Part shown: positions 35,263 to 43,402 of the stretch, one piece after another
Layout of the letters: every line of letters starts with the position of its first letter
How positions within the stretch are numbered: the first letter of the stretch is position 1
Origin: CAWKAV01 sp963847735
Lineage (GTDB): Bacteria > Desulfobacterota > Desulfuromonadia > Desulfuromonadales > BM103
Direction: 5' to 3'
Assembly (NCBI GenBank): GCA_963847735.1
Contig: CAWKAV010000016.1
Location: forward strand, 620,001-684,000
DNA: 64,000 bases
Position numbers and translations under genes: made by a program
Notes under the pieces: generated by a model
Told to the model about the DNA's origin: nothing
Databases searched by the model: none
What the model saw: the letters and a program-made list of their open reading frames with translations, nothing else

Positions 35263-35345
35263 GTTGCTTCCTATCTGAATATGGAAAGCAACTTTTCGCT
35301 ATCTTCTATTTTTCGACCCCGGAAAGACTTCCGGGGTTTTTTTAT
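35263..35345 (+). ncRNA. Candidate orphan small RNA ending in a strong terminator
   Basis: In the spacer upstream of the ZIP gene (opposite strand), the + strand carries hairpin 1, GTTGCTT (35263-35269) with AAGCAAC (35286-35292), plus CC/GG across a bulged A. Hairpin 2 is the terminator at 35316-35345. The upstream neighbour is on the other strand, so the terminator needs its own transcript. No matching promoter found. Confidence 0.4.
35316..35345 (+). terminator. Rho-independent terminator with no + strand gene before it
   Basis: ACCCCGGAA (35316-35324) pairs with TTCCGGGGT (35329-35337), loop AGAC, followed by seven T residues. It lies 185 bases before the octahaem cytochrome gene and just upstream of its FNR-like box. 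Confidence 0.85.
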
Positions 35346-35354
35346 GCGCGGATT

Positions 35355-35368
35355 TTGACTTGAGTCAA
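35355..35368 (+). promoter_or_regulatory. FNR/FixK-like operator upstream of the octahaem cytochrome
   Basis: TTGACTTGAGTCAA fits TTGA-N6-TCAA, the common half-site arrangement of FNR, FixK and DNR regulators. Flanks extend symmetry: TGACTTGA (35356-35363) and TCAAGTCA (35365-35372) form a perfect inverted repeat around one base. It sits 162 bases before the start codon. Confidence 0.6.
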
Positions 35369-35529
35369 GTCACTGTGAAATGGTCCTCTGTAGAGTTGAA
35401 AAAATTCTCATTTGAGATAACTTTTTATCTGCTCAATAGGCAATGTTGTCTTTGGTCAGGGTTGTTAACGGATTTGTAGTCAACGGTCATTTGTACCACT
35501 CATCCAAAAAGAATATGGAGGCAGGAAAG

Positions 35530-36874
35530 ATGAGAAAGGAACTGTTTGTGCAAGGGTTTTTACTCGTTGTTCTGATGTTGATAACATCGGGCGTAGGGTT
35601 GGCATCGTCAGATCGACTTTCGGCAGAAACCCGGGACTGCCTAGGCTGCCACGAGGGTATGCCAGGCATCGTCAGCCAGTGGGAAGACAGCGCCCATTGG
35701 AATGCCGGTGTCGGCTGTTTCGAGTGTCACAAGGCAGATAAGGCTGATGTAGACGCATTTGATCACAATGGTTTCTCGGTTGCGATTATCGTTTCTCCGC
35801 GAGACTGCGGCCAGTGTCATCCCAAGGAGACCGCCGAACAGGAGGCCAGTCACCATGCCAAGGCCGGTGATATCCTGAATACTCAGGATGGCCTGCTTGG
35901 TCAGACGATCGGTGGCGAACCGGCCGTTGCGGTTGGTTGCCGGCAGTGCCATGGTTCTCTTGTTAAGGTCAATGCCGACGGTTCTCTCGACACCAATACC
36001 TGGCCTAACACCGGAATCGGTCGGGTCAACCCGGACGGTTCCAAGGGAACCTGCTCGGCCTGTCACACCCGTCATCGTTTCAGCAAAGAACAGGCTCGTA
36101 AGCCCGAGACTTGTGGTAAATGTCATCTCGGTCCAGACCATCCCCAGAAAGAAGTCTACGAAGAGTCCAAGCATGGCATTCTGTATCGCGCTTTCGAGGA
36201 CAATATCAACATGGACAAGCCCAAGTGGGTTGCTGGTGAGGACTATTACGATGCTGCAACTTGTGCCACCTGCCACATGAGTGCTACAACCAACCAGTCT
36301 GTCACACATGACGTCGGAACGCGTCTGGCGTGGAACCTGCGGGCGCCGGTTTCCAAACGGACCGAGAACTGGCAAAAGAAACTGGAAAATATGCAGGATG
36401 TCTGTTCTGCCTGCCATGGATCTTCATTCGTCGATGGTTTTTATCAGCAACTTGACAGTTTTGTTGCCCTCTATAATGATAAGTTCGGTATCCCTGCCAA
36501 AGAGATCCGTGAACATTCTGATGGAGAAAGGTATTATCTCCATGGGCAATTTTGACGACAAGATTGACTGGATCTACTGGGAACTCTGGCATCATGAAGG
36601 TCGCCGTGCACGACATGGTGCGGCCATGAGCGGACCGGACTACGCCTGGTGGCATGGCATCTACGATGTCGCCAAAAATTTCTACACGGAGCTTCTTCCA
36701 GAAGTCAAGGAAGCTTGTGAAAAGGCTGGCAAGCCGGAGGTCTACGATGAGATTATTGCCAAGTATATTGATGGCCGCAAAGAGCACGAGTGGTACACTA
36801 AAGGTTTCGATCCGAAGCGCGTGGAGGAGATGAAGGCATACTACAAGGAGCGTTATAATCAGGAAGTTAAGTGA
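35530..36874 (+). pseudogene. Octahaem hydroxylamine oxidoreductase-like cytochrome c, split by a frameshift
   Basis: Periplasmic multihaem cytochrome of the HAO/eHao class, acting on hydroxylamine or nitrite. The start at 35530 follows GGAGG and begins a signal peptide (ELFVQGFLLVVLMLITSGVG). Eight CxxCH haem sites are all in the first frame (CLGCH, CFECH, CGQCH, CRQCH, CSACH, CGKCH, CATCH, CSACH). That frame ends at 36555 after KEIREHSDGERYYLHGQF. The second frame continues from 36515 as ILMEKGIISMGNFDD to WELWHHEGRRARHGAAMSGP, DYAWWHGIYD and a normal end at 36874. One extra base (or two missing) near 36514 breaks a 447-residue protein that otherwise looks intact. It may be a pseudogene, sequencing error or strain variant. 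Confidence 0.85.
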
Positions 36875-36899
36875 TCTGTCCCTTGTACAAGAAACACCA

Positions 36900-36929
36900 C
36901 CGGCCGGGCATTTGCCCGGCCGGTTTTTT
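36900..36929 (+). terminator. Rho-independent terminator of the cytochrome gene
   Basis: CCGGCCGGGC (36900-36909), loop ATTT, GCCCGGCCGG (36914-36923), then TTTTTTATT. Confidence 0.95.
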
Positions 36930-37082
36930 ATTAGATATTTTTGGGAAATTGCACGCAGTCCACAGGCCCCTGTGGATAGATATGTGGAAAGCGGGGAGAA
37001 GGGGATGTAAAGTCCTTAGAGACCAGCCTTTTTAGCCTTTTGCACATAAATAAATCATAACCAGATCAGGTTGAATATATAT

Positions 37083-37134
37083 TTGGCAACCCTTAATTAA
37101 TGATTTACCATCGATGTATTTTGTTGGCAACCCT
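37083..37134 (+). repeat. Direct repeat pair TTGGCAACCCT
   Basis: TTGGCAACCCT occurs at 37083-37093 and 37124-37134, start to start 41 bases, about four helical turns. The spacing suits a dimeric or looped regulator binding on one DNA face. Confidence 0.6.
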
Positions 37135-37177
37135 GCGACATATTCCTTTGTTTTTGATTGCCTTGTTGCTGTCGTTG

Positions 37178-37203
37178 TGTTATGTAAAAACCCTTACATA
37201 ACA
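37178..37203 (+). promoter_or_regulatory. Perfect inverted repeat upstream of the M24 gene
   Basis: TGTTATGTAA (37178-37187) and TTACATAACA (37194-37203) with a 6-base centre. No U-run follows, so an operator is more likely than a terminator. Confidence 0.6.
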
Positions 37204-37382
37204 GTAGCTTATTGATTTGCTGTGTGGTGTCTCCTCGACTGGAGGCTTCCCTTGTCCTTTTACTGTCAGATGGCTTGCCCGTCAATTGTCCTTTATATAA
37301 CAATGGGTTTCACGCCGTATCTAAAGTGAAGTTTACACCTTGTAACTCTATCGCAAAGGGCACATTTCAAGGAGATCTGAAA

Positions 37383-38573
37383 ATGCGTATCACCCCTGCT
37401 ACTGAACTGAAAAATCGCATTGCCAAGCTACAAAACGAGATGGTTATCCACAGGCTGGAAGCGGTTTTGATGGTGCAGAATGCCGACCTCTTTTACTTCA
37501 CCGGGGCAATTCAGCAGGGGGCCTTGTACGTCCCCGTAGAAGGGGAGGCGCTCTACCTGGTACGGAGGGATTTTGCACGGGCTCGCATGGAGTCGGGTTT
37601 GAAAGAAGTCCTCCCATTCAAGAGCCCTCGTGATATTCCTGGAGTGCTTGCCGACTTCGGATATGCCATACCGAAGACGATCGGTATGGAGTTGGACGTT
37701 GTTCCGGTCGCCGTCATGCAGAGGTTCCAGAAAGGACTTGGTGAAGCTGTGATCAGTGATGCCACGCCGCTGATCCGTAACGTGCGCGCAGTTAAGTCTG
37801 ACTACGAAATCAACATTATGAAAGATGCCGCACTGATCGTTGATGAAGTCTGCAAGAGAGTTCCCGAGATCCTCAGGGAAGGAATGACCGACCTGGAAAT
37901 GACCGCTGAACTTGAGTTCGTTGCCAGGAAAGCAGGTCACCAGGGACTGGTTCGGATGCGCGGGTTCAATAACGAGCTCTTTTACGGCCATGCGTTTTCT
38001 GGTCCAGACAGCGCCGTGCCTACTTATTCAGATACACCCCTCGGCGGTGTCGGTCTCAACCCCTCGTTTCCGCAGGGGGCGAGTTACAAAAAGATTCGCC
38101 GAAATGAACCAATTACTGTCGATTTTGTCGCTGTTTTTGATGGCTACATCGTTGACCAGACGCGTATGTTCAGTGTCGGTAAACTGCCGGAAAAGTTAAT
38201 GAAGGCTTACGTTGATATGGTTATCATTCAGGAACATGCCAAAAAGATCTCGATCCCTGGCGCGACTTGGGGAGGTATTTATGATGAATGTCTGCGTATG
38301 GCATTCGATATGGGCTACCAAGATTATTTCATGGGGTCAAAAGGGGCCCAGGTGTCTTTTGTCGGACACGGTGTCGGGGTAGAGGTGGATGAATACCCTT
38401 TTATTGCACGCGGATTTAGTGATTATGAGTTACAGGAAAACATGGTTTTTGCCCTTGAGCCGAAGGTCGTATTTCCGGGTCTTGGAGCGGTTGGTATCGA
38501 AAACACTTTCCGGGTTGCCAGGAATGGGCTCAAACACCTGACCTTTTCTAATCAGGAACTTGTTGTGCTGTAA
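37383..38573 (+). CDS. M24-family metallopeptidase (Xaa-Pro dipeptidase/aminopeptidase P type)
   Basis: Cleaves N-terminal residues or Xaa-Pro dipeptides in the cytoplasm. The start at 37383 (MRITPATELKN) follows AAGGAGAT; the long frame from 37212 has no such site. 396 residues: an N-terminal creatinase-like domain (about 1-150) and the pita-bread domain with the metal ligands Asp in VDFVAVFDGYIVDQTR (two Asp, 11 apart), His in FVGHGVGVEVDEYPF, Glu in FALEPKV and Glu in GIENTFRV. The upstream region is rich in repeats, suggesting specific regulation. Exact substrate is open; it is also related to creatinase-type hydrolases. Confidence 0.92.
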   Translation: MRITPATELKNRIAKLQNEMVIHRLEAVLMVQNADLFYFTGAIQQGALYVPVEGEALYLVRRDFARARMESGLKEVLPFKSPRDIPGVLADFGYAIPKTIGMELDVVPVAVMQRFQKGLGEAVISDATPLIRNVRAVKSDYEINIMKDAALIVDEVCKRVPEILREGMTDLEMTAELEFVARKAGHQGLVRMRGFNNELFYGHAFSGPDSAVPTYSDTPLGGVGLNPSFPQGASYKKIRRNEPITVDFVAVFDGYIVDQTRMFSVGKLPEKLMKAYVDMVIIQEHAKKISIPGATWGGIYDECLRMAFDMGYQDYFMGSKGAQVSFVGHGVGVEVDEYPFIARGFSDYELQENMVFALEPKVVFPGLGAVGIENTFRVARNGLKHLTFSNQELVVL

Positions 38574-38828
38574 CTAAATATATCCCGGTCCCTCCACCCT
38601 CTTAACTCTCCTCCTCCGCCTGAGGACACACCAGCAACCGATTTACTTCGGAACTATTTGTCACCAACCATAGCGTCTCATAAAACCTGAGGTGATACAG
38701 GAAACGACTTGTGACAATACTTAGAGGATAGCCCCTGCCCTGAAAGTCATGGAGGAGCTTAAATTTACTGGAAATAGTGCATTCCAGTAGCACCGAAAGT
38801 TTCCTGGAGTCATGTTCTATGTGATTGT

Positions 38829-39569
38829 TCAGATCAATACTTTCAACAGTAAAATCAGTCCCATTACCAGCAAGAAACCTAACACTAATTTACGATGCGA
38901 TTCACCCGTGAGCCTATGTTGTAGTTTTCCGGCAATATATACAGTTGTCAAAACAGGTATCAGGCCGCCGACGGCCAGCATAAAAGTTGATGGTGGTAAA
39001 TGCCCCAAGCGGTTCATACCGACGAGCATAATCAGGCTCGACAAAGTGAAGGAAATGTTGATTGCCTGAACAAAGTCATTTTTATGTAGGTTGAGTGACA
39101 ATAGATAGGGCAATGACGGCATCACCTGAGATCCCGTCAGACCATTGATGAAGCCTGTAAAAAAACCTGCTAGCGGCTTTAGAATCCGCTCCCACTTTTC
39201 AGATAACGACAGGTGTTTGTTGCCTAAAGCCCAGGAAGCATAAACAATTAGAACGAGGCCAAGCATTGCTTTTGCTGCTGAGACATTGATAGCTACCAGT
39301 ATGGACAAACCAATCAAAAGCCCAGGAATGCTTGCTACGTACATGGGCCAAAAACGTTTGAGCGCCTCACGAAAACGGCCCGCTTGTATCATCACTACAA
39401 CATTGCTCACAATAGATGGAATAATAACTAAGGGGATAGCGACCTTCAGGTCAAGACGCATCGCCATGATCGGAAGGCATGACGTAGAAAAGCCAATCCC
39501 CGTCAGCCCTTTGATTGAAGCTGCGACAACATATGCTGTCAGAATAAAAATGAAGTCAATTTCGTCCAT
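38829..39569 (-). CDS. TauE/SafE-family permease (DUF81)
   Basis: Inner-membrane protein of 246 residues with about eight hydrophobic segments. The SafE pattern GLTGIGFSTSCLPIMA at the start and FTGFINGLTGSQVMPSLPYLL in the middle form the inverted repeat typical of the family. Members export sulfite, sulfoacetate or take up sulfonates. No sulfur gene is next to it, so the substrate is unknown. Confidence 0.9.
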   Translation of the reverse strand: MDEIDFIFILTAYVVAASIKGLTGIGFSTSCLPIMAMRLDLKVAIPLVIIPSIVSNVVVMIQAGRFREALKRFWPMYVASIPGLLIGLSILVAINVSAAKAMLGLVLIVYASWALGNKHLSLSEKWERILKPLAGFFTGFINGLTGSQVMPSLPYLLSLNLHKNDFVQAINISFTLSSLIMLVGMNRLGHLPPSTFMLAVGGLIPVLTTVYIAGKLQHRLTGESHRKLVLGFLLVMGLILLLKVLI

Positions 39570-39724
39570 GTTTTTCTAAACGTTACAGTCTTTAAAGTGT
39601 ACGTATGAGTTGTTATGTTGCCTCCTATACTGAAAATGTCAAAAAATTTCCTTCTTAAAGATCCGCCTATATTGTTTCGATTCTTCTGAACAGTCCGAAA
39701 TGCTTACTGCCCCTGCATTCCAAG

Positions 39725-39756
39725 AAAAACCCCCGGTCCGAAGATCGAGGGTTTTT
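39725..39756. terminator. Bidirectional terminator next to a transposase remnant
   Basis: AAAAACCC (39725-39732) pairs with GGGTTTTT (39749-39756); CG/CG inside continues the stem after a mismatch. It sits just past the stop of the decayed transposase and would end its transcript. Confidence 0.7.
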
Positions 39757-39775
39757 GTGTTTGATAGATGGTGAT

Positions 39776-40053
39776 TTATAAGAAATCCCAGAGCCAATGC
39801 AGTGTGATGTCCGGACAATCACTTCGTTCCCAGACGTCGTCAAATTCTTCACAGATAATTGTTTCTTCTATGTGAACTTCAGGCAGTGGCAAGCCCTTGG
39901 GGTTAGCTTCTGCCACAAGTTGAGCAATGTTTCAAGATACGGGATCAGCAGTCGTTCTTCTATGAAGCTGATGATCTTCTCCTCTGTGCCGCATTTTGGG
40001 CATTCCAAAGGATCAACTTCCTAGGCCTTCTTGATACACTCACGTCAAGTCTT
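39776..40053 (-). pseudogene. Decayed C-terminal end of an IS91-like transposase
   Basis: Read on the minus strand, from 40053: KT-stop-RECIKKA-stop-EVDPLECPKCGTEEKIISFI, then ERLLIPYLETLLNLW, a frame change, and LPEVHIEETIICEEF, ERSDCPDITLHWLWDFL and a normal stop at 39776-39778. WRECIKK, YEVDPLxCPKCG and the FIE helix are the C-terminal zinc-binding signature of IS91/IS801-type transposases. Two stops (TGG to TGA at 40045-40047, TAC to TAG at 40021-40023) and at least one frameshift show long decay. No terminal repeats seen. Confidence 0.75.
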
Positions 40054-40163
40054 ATAACTTTGGGCATCAATTTGCTGAACAAAGATAAAAAATAGACGTG
40101 AATGCTTGAAAAAGACTATGATTATATTGATAAGAATGCTCCAACAATGACAGGATGATTACC

Positions 40164-41087
40164 ATGAGCTTTACCATTCTCATTATTGAAGACAGTAAGT
40201 CGGTTCGCCAGCAGATTCTAACCACTCTGCGCGGCGCCGATCTTTTCAAAGATTATTTTGAAGCAACCAACGGTCTCGAGGGCTTCAAAATCTTGCTCAA
40301 TGAAAAAATTGATATTGTATTGTGTGATGTTGAAATGCCAGGGATGGATGGCTTCAAGTTTCTAAGTATGGTTAATGCACGGAAGGAGTTACTAGACATA
40401 CCCATTCTCTTATTGACCAGTCACAAAGAGATCGCGACGAAGATCAGAGGTCTCGAGCAAGGGGCAAGTGACTATGTGACAAAACCATTTAGTCCTGAGG
40501 AGTTACTGGCCAGAGTTAAAGTCCAACTCAAGATCAAAACATTGCAGGATCATCTAAAAGAAAGTAACCAGCGACTGCTGGAGATGTCACAGATCGACCC
40601 GCTGACTGGGCTGTACAACCGTCGCTACATGATGACGACTCTGGAGGCAGAATTAGATCGAAGCAACCGTATCAGCAGCCCATTTGCCTTGGTCATGGTC
40701 GATCTTGACCACTTCAAGAAAGTCAACGACACCTATGGCCACCAGCAGGGAGATGTGGTGTTAAAATCAATCTCATGGGAGATCCAGGAACAGTTGCGCC
40801 AGTATGATTCCGCTGCCCGCTTCGGTGGCGAAGAGTTCGCCCTCCTCTTACCAGAAACAAGCCTTGACGAAGCTGTTAGTGTTGCAGAACGGTTACGACT
40901 ATGCATCAGTAACTTACAATTCACTGGTTCGGTCTCTGACCTGAAAATTACCGCCAGCCTCGGCGTTGCGGCGATTCCTCACCAGAAGATCAATACGATC
41001 GAGGATTTGATCCGACGAGCCGATGTCGCCTTGTACCAGGCCAAAAACAATGGCCGAAATCGAGTCGAAAGCGCTCCTCCAGAATGA
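40164..41087 (+). CDS. Response regulator with GGDEF output (diguanylate cyclase)
   Basis: Makes cyclic di-GMP when phosphorylated. 307 residues from ATG at 40164 (AGGA nine bases before; ATG at 40155 is the alternative). The receiver domain (1-120) has phospho-acceptor Asp in IDIVLCDVEMPGMDG and Lys in YVTKPFSPEE. The GGDEF domain (about 145-307) has VDLDHFKKVNDTYGHQQGD, the active-site GGEEF and, five residues before it, an RxxD inhibitory site (RQYD). All residues for GTP selection and feedback are standard. It stands alone after the transposase remnant. Confidence 0.93.
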   Translation: MSFTILIIEDSKSVRQQILTTLRGADLFKDYFEATNGLEGFKILLNEKIDIVLCDVEMPGMDGFKFLSMVNARKELLDIPILLLTSHKEIATKIRGLEQGASDYVTKPFSPEELLARVKVQLKIKTLQDHLKESNQRLLEMSQIDPLTGLYNRRYMMTTLEAELDRSNRISSPFALVMVDLDHFKKVNDTYGHQQGDVVLKSISWEIQEQLRQYDSAARFGGEEFALLLPETSLDEAVSVAERLRLCISNLQFTGSVSDLKITASLGVAAIPHQKINTIEDLIRRADVALYQAKNNGRNRVESAPPE

Positions 41088-41177
41088 GAATCAACCCTTT
41101 AACTTGTAATCCGGCTTTGGCTTGGCTTAAGTGTTGATATTAAATTAAAGGCGTAAATTGCACTCTGAAGCAAGTGT

Positions 41178-41822
41178 TTATGTATAGGCCGATGTTTCGG
41201 ATTCAACAATAAAAGCCCATATGCAAGCGCGTGTTTCCTGATCTAAATCCTTGAATTGTACTCCCATATTGACACTTTGGGATGTCGTATCCTTTGCCAG
41301 TTTCCTGCTCCAGATAACCCTTGCCAAAAGTGATAATGACGCTGCGTAACCAGGCAAGAGTAATTGAAGTTTAATTTCAGTATTATTCTCTGGCAATGGG
41401 CCACGATCTGTAAATTCAATAGCTGCACCCGTTGAACTTATATTGACCAATCTTGCTAATCTCTCATTACTATCAAAGTTTATTTGCACATACAAACCAT
41501 AAGACATATTCAGCCGAAAGTTATCTCTTGCAGCAAGCAGCAGTTCTTTTAGTGATGAGCGGAGGCTATCAGCACTATCTCTCGTGACGTTACCAACTTT
41601 TTTGCCCTGTTCAATTTCATTTTCAACATCACTAAGAAGTTTCTTGTAATTAGAAATCCTATTAACGAGGTCGGTTCGCTGCATGGAAAATTGTTTGGTT
41701 GAAACAACGACATTATGAACCTTGACATTTTCCCTACATTGAGGGCACTCAATCTCCAGTCTCTCAACGAGAAGAGGAGATTTAATAAGCCCATCGCACA
41801 TTGGACAATTCATTTGAAGCAT
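41178..41822 (-). CDS. Zinc-ribbon plus PilZ-domain protein (c-di-GMP effector candidate)
   Basis: 214 residues. The N-terminus is a zinc ribbon of C-x2-C pairs (MNCPMCDGLI and ECPQCRENVKV). A coiled linker (about 50-110) precedes a PilZ domain (about 115-210) with LARLVNISSTGAAIEF, matching the (D/N)xSxxG half of the c-di-GMP site; the Arg motif is present as RLARL, near the usual RxxxR. It lies opposite the GGDEF gene 90 bases away, convergent, so the two may form a local c-di-GMP module. Binding is not shown. Confidence 0.82.
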   Translation of the reverse strand: MLQMNCPMCDGLIKSPLLVERLEIECPQCRENVKVHNVVVSTKQFSMQRTDLVNRISNYKKLLSDVENEIEQGKKVGNVTRDSADSLRSSLKELLLAARDNFRLNMSYGLYVQINFDSNERLARLVNISSTGAAIEFTDRGPLPENNTEIKLQLLLPGYAASLSLLARVIWSRKLAKDTTSQSVNMGVQFKDLDQETRACIWAFIVESETSAYT

Positions 41823-42175
41823 AAATTTAACCCTACAATTATTCGCTAATTTTTAAAAGCCACAGAATTCTTTAAAATATATTGGTTGATATTTTTATTT
41901 TTGCAATCCAAGAATTTGGATACTGCCATTAATCCGTCCTGACAGTGATGACATTTGAGACTGCGTCACTTTCATTTGTCTACCACAAGGGATAATATAT
42001 GACTTGTCAGGTCATGTATGGTAAGGTCTCTCTTCTGCTACTCCATTCTAAGCCTTACCTGGGCTGAGACGCTTCATACTCAAGGTATCAAGAATAACAC
42101 TTCAAAAAACAAAACGTTGTCGACTTTGAGGAATTAAGCGCAATTTTAACACCCATTTTTATAAGGAATCATGCC
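41823..42175 (+). other. Spacer and possible structured leader before a small secreted protein
   Basis: 353 bases, AT-rich. GGTAAGG (42020-42026) could pair with CCTTACC (42053-42059) around a 26-base loop, forming a hairpin in the leader of the gene at 42176. No coding remnant seen. Confidence 0.3.
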
Positions 42176-42505
42176 ATGTTAATGAATAAACTACTTATAT
42201 GTTTGCTAGCTTCTTTCTTCTGCCTCGTCTTAACCGGAGCAGGTATCGCCGGAGAATTCGACCACTCAATGAATTTTAGCAGTGCCGAAATCGACACAGT
42301 CCCTTCCATGTATGTGGACAGTGACGACATTGATTACAATGCACCCGCATATTCATATATGGAAAGCGACGACATTGATTCCGGTCCTTTCTTGAAAGTA
42401 GCCAGCAACGTCACGGATTTCGGCGACTCCATGACATTTACCAGTGACGAAATTGCTTCCATAGGACCTACAAACCGAATAGTGCTCTGCACCCAGAACT
42501 GTTAG
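42176..42505 (+). CDS. Small secreted acidic protein with short internal repeats
   Basis: 109 residues. A signal peptide (MLMNKLLICLLASFFC, then LTGAGIAGEFD) exports a mature peptide of about 82 residues. Its repeating units are SMNFSSAEIDT, SMYVDSDDIDY, SYMESDDIDSG and SMTFTSDEIAS, each ending in an acidic E/D-I-D motif, plus a final CTQNC pair. I recognise no family. AAGGAATC precedes the ATG. The acidic repeats could bind calcium or another metal, or act in a surface layer. It lies between the PilZ gene and the HU gene, with the TGGCCACC hairpin after it. Confidence 0.72.
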   Translation: MLMNKLLICLLASFFCLVLTGAGIAGEFDHSMNFSSAEIDTVPSMYVDSDDIDYNAPAYSYMESDDIDSGPFLKVASNVTDFGDSMTFTSDEIASIGPTNRIVLCTQNC

Positions 42506-42605
42506 AAAAAGGGCTAATCGGTTGTGTTTTGCCGTTTAGATTTTGCATGGGTCCATATTTGTGAGGGACAGAGTTTACTAGAACACCCTTTAGCCTTCAT
42601 TCTTG

Positions 42606-42640
42606 TGGCCACCTGGACATAATCCGGGTGGCCATCATTT
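42606..42640 (+). terminator. TGGCCACC hairpin, copy 1 (terminator of the small secreted gene)
   Basis: TGGCCACCTGGA (42606-42617) pairs with TCCGGGTGGCCA (42623-42634) with one wobble, loop CATAA, then TCATTTTG. Confidence 0.75.
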
Positions 42641-42728
42641 TGTGTTTCAGTCCTATGTCTCTTACATTGTTCTGAGGCCATCAGATTGACCAAAATACGA
42701 AGTTATTAGACTCCCTCCTGACACTTAA

Positions 42729-42773
42729 GAAAAAACCCCGCAGCCAAAGGATGGGGGAGGAGGTCTACGGGGT
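42729..42773 (-). terminator. Rho-independent terminator on the minus strand with no gene before it
   Basis: Minus strand: ACCCCG (42773-42768) pairs with CGGGGT (42740-42735) and runs into TTTTTCTT. The loop is rich in CCTCC and CCCCC. The HU terminator already lies upstream at 42889-42919, so this belongs to a separate short transcript. Confidence 0.75.
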
Positions 42774-42888
42774 CATTACATTCAGGAGGCAAACGATAAT
42801 TTGTTTACCTTGTATATACTTTACCATTTTATCGGTCTTTGTCTGGTTGGGCTAAAACAATCGTCCCTGTAAATTTTTATCAATAAAA

Positions 42889-42919
42889 ATGGCCACCCGG
42901 AATCGATCCAGGTGGCCAT
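42889..42919 (-). terminator. TGGCCACC hairpin, copy 2 (terminator of the HU gene)
   Basis: ATGGCCACC (42889-42897) pairs with GGTGGCCAT (42911-42919), GGA/TCC continues inside. On the minus strand it is followed by TTTTATTG. It terminates the HU gene that ends at 42944. Confidence 0.85.
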
Positions 42920-42943
42920 AATTTTACGTTTTGGAAGTCATGT

Positions 42944-43225
42944 CTAATGAGATTGGTTCACGGCATCCCTGAGTTGCTGGCCAGCTTTAAACTTGGCTGC
43001 TTTTGATGCAGGAATTGTAAGCGCTTTACCCGTTTGAGGGTTTTTACCAGTCCGAGTAGCACGCAGTGAAACACTGAAAGTCCCAAATCCGATTAAGGAT
43101 ACTTTGTCCCCCGATTTAAGGGCGTCAGTGATTGACTCAAGTGTAGCGGCCAAGACCTTAGCCGCCTCTGCCTTAGTTAAACCTGCTTTATCTGAAATTA
43201 GGAAGATTAATTCTGCTTTTGTCAT
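42944..43225 (-). CDS. hup: DNA-binding protein HU
   Basis: Histone-like nucleoid protein, 93 residues. MTKAELIFLISDKAGLTKAEA, the KVSLIGFGTFSVSLRATRTGKNPQ beta-ribbon region and the DNA-intercalating NPQTGKALTIPA (Pro at the usual place) match HU. AAGGAG precedes the start. It is more divergent from typical HUs at ISDKAGL, possibly a second copy in the genome. Confidence 0.94.
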   Translation of the reverse strand: MTKAELIFLISDKAGLTKAEAAKVLAATLESITDALKSGDKVSLIGFGTFSVSLRATRTGKNPQTGKALTIPASKAAKFKAGQQLRDAVNQSH

Positions 43226-43402
43226 GTTGCTCTCCTTTTTGTTGTTAGCACCCGATGGTAATTGTAAATCGAAATATTTAAGACGCTCTCACTGTAGTGA
43301 ATTGAACCACAAAGGTCAAACCCAAGGCCTTTTCGTAAATTCTCCAATAACTCAGGAGCGTATAAATCGAGCCAAACACAAGGGCTTCTCACCGATTTCC
43401 TG

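Larger units (their letters stand above)
36930..37382 (+). other. Repeat-rich spacer before the M24 peptidase gene
   Basis: 450 bases with no gene. It has an 18-base palindrome TCCACAGG-CC-CCTGTGGA (36959-36976) with further TGTGGATAG and TGTGGAAAG (36971-36991), close to DnaA-box sequence. Farther on are a direct repeat (37083-37093, 37124-37134) and an inverted repeat (37178-37203). The middle (37040-37120) is AT-rich. Confidence 0.6.

Noticed and set aside
36959..36991. DnaA-box-like sequences as a replication origin
   Set aside because: No dnaA, dnaN, gidA or rpmH nearby and the boxes are imperfect; a palindromic operator is enough to explain them.
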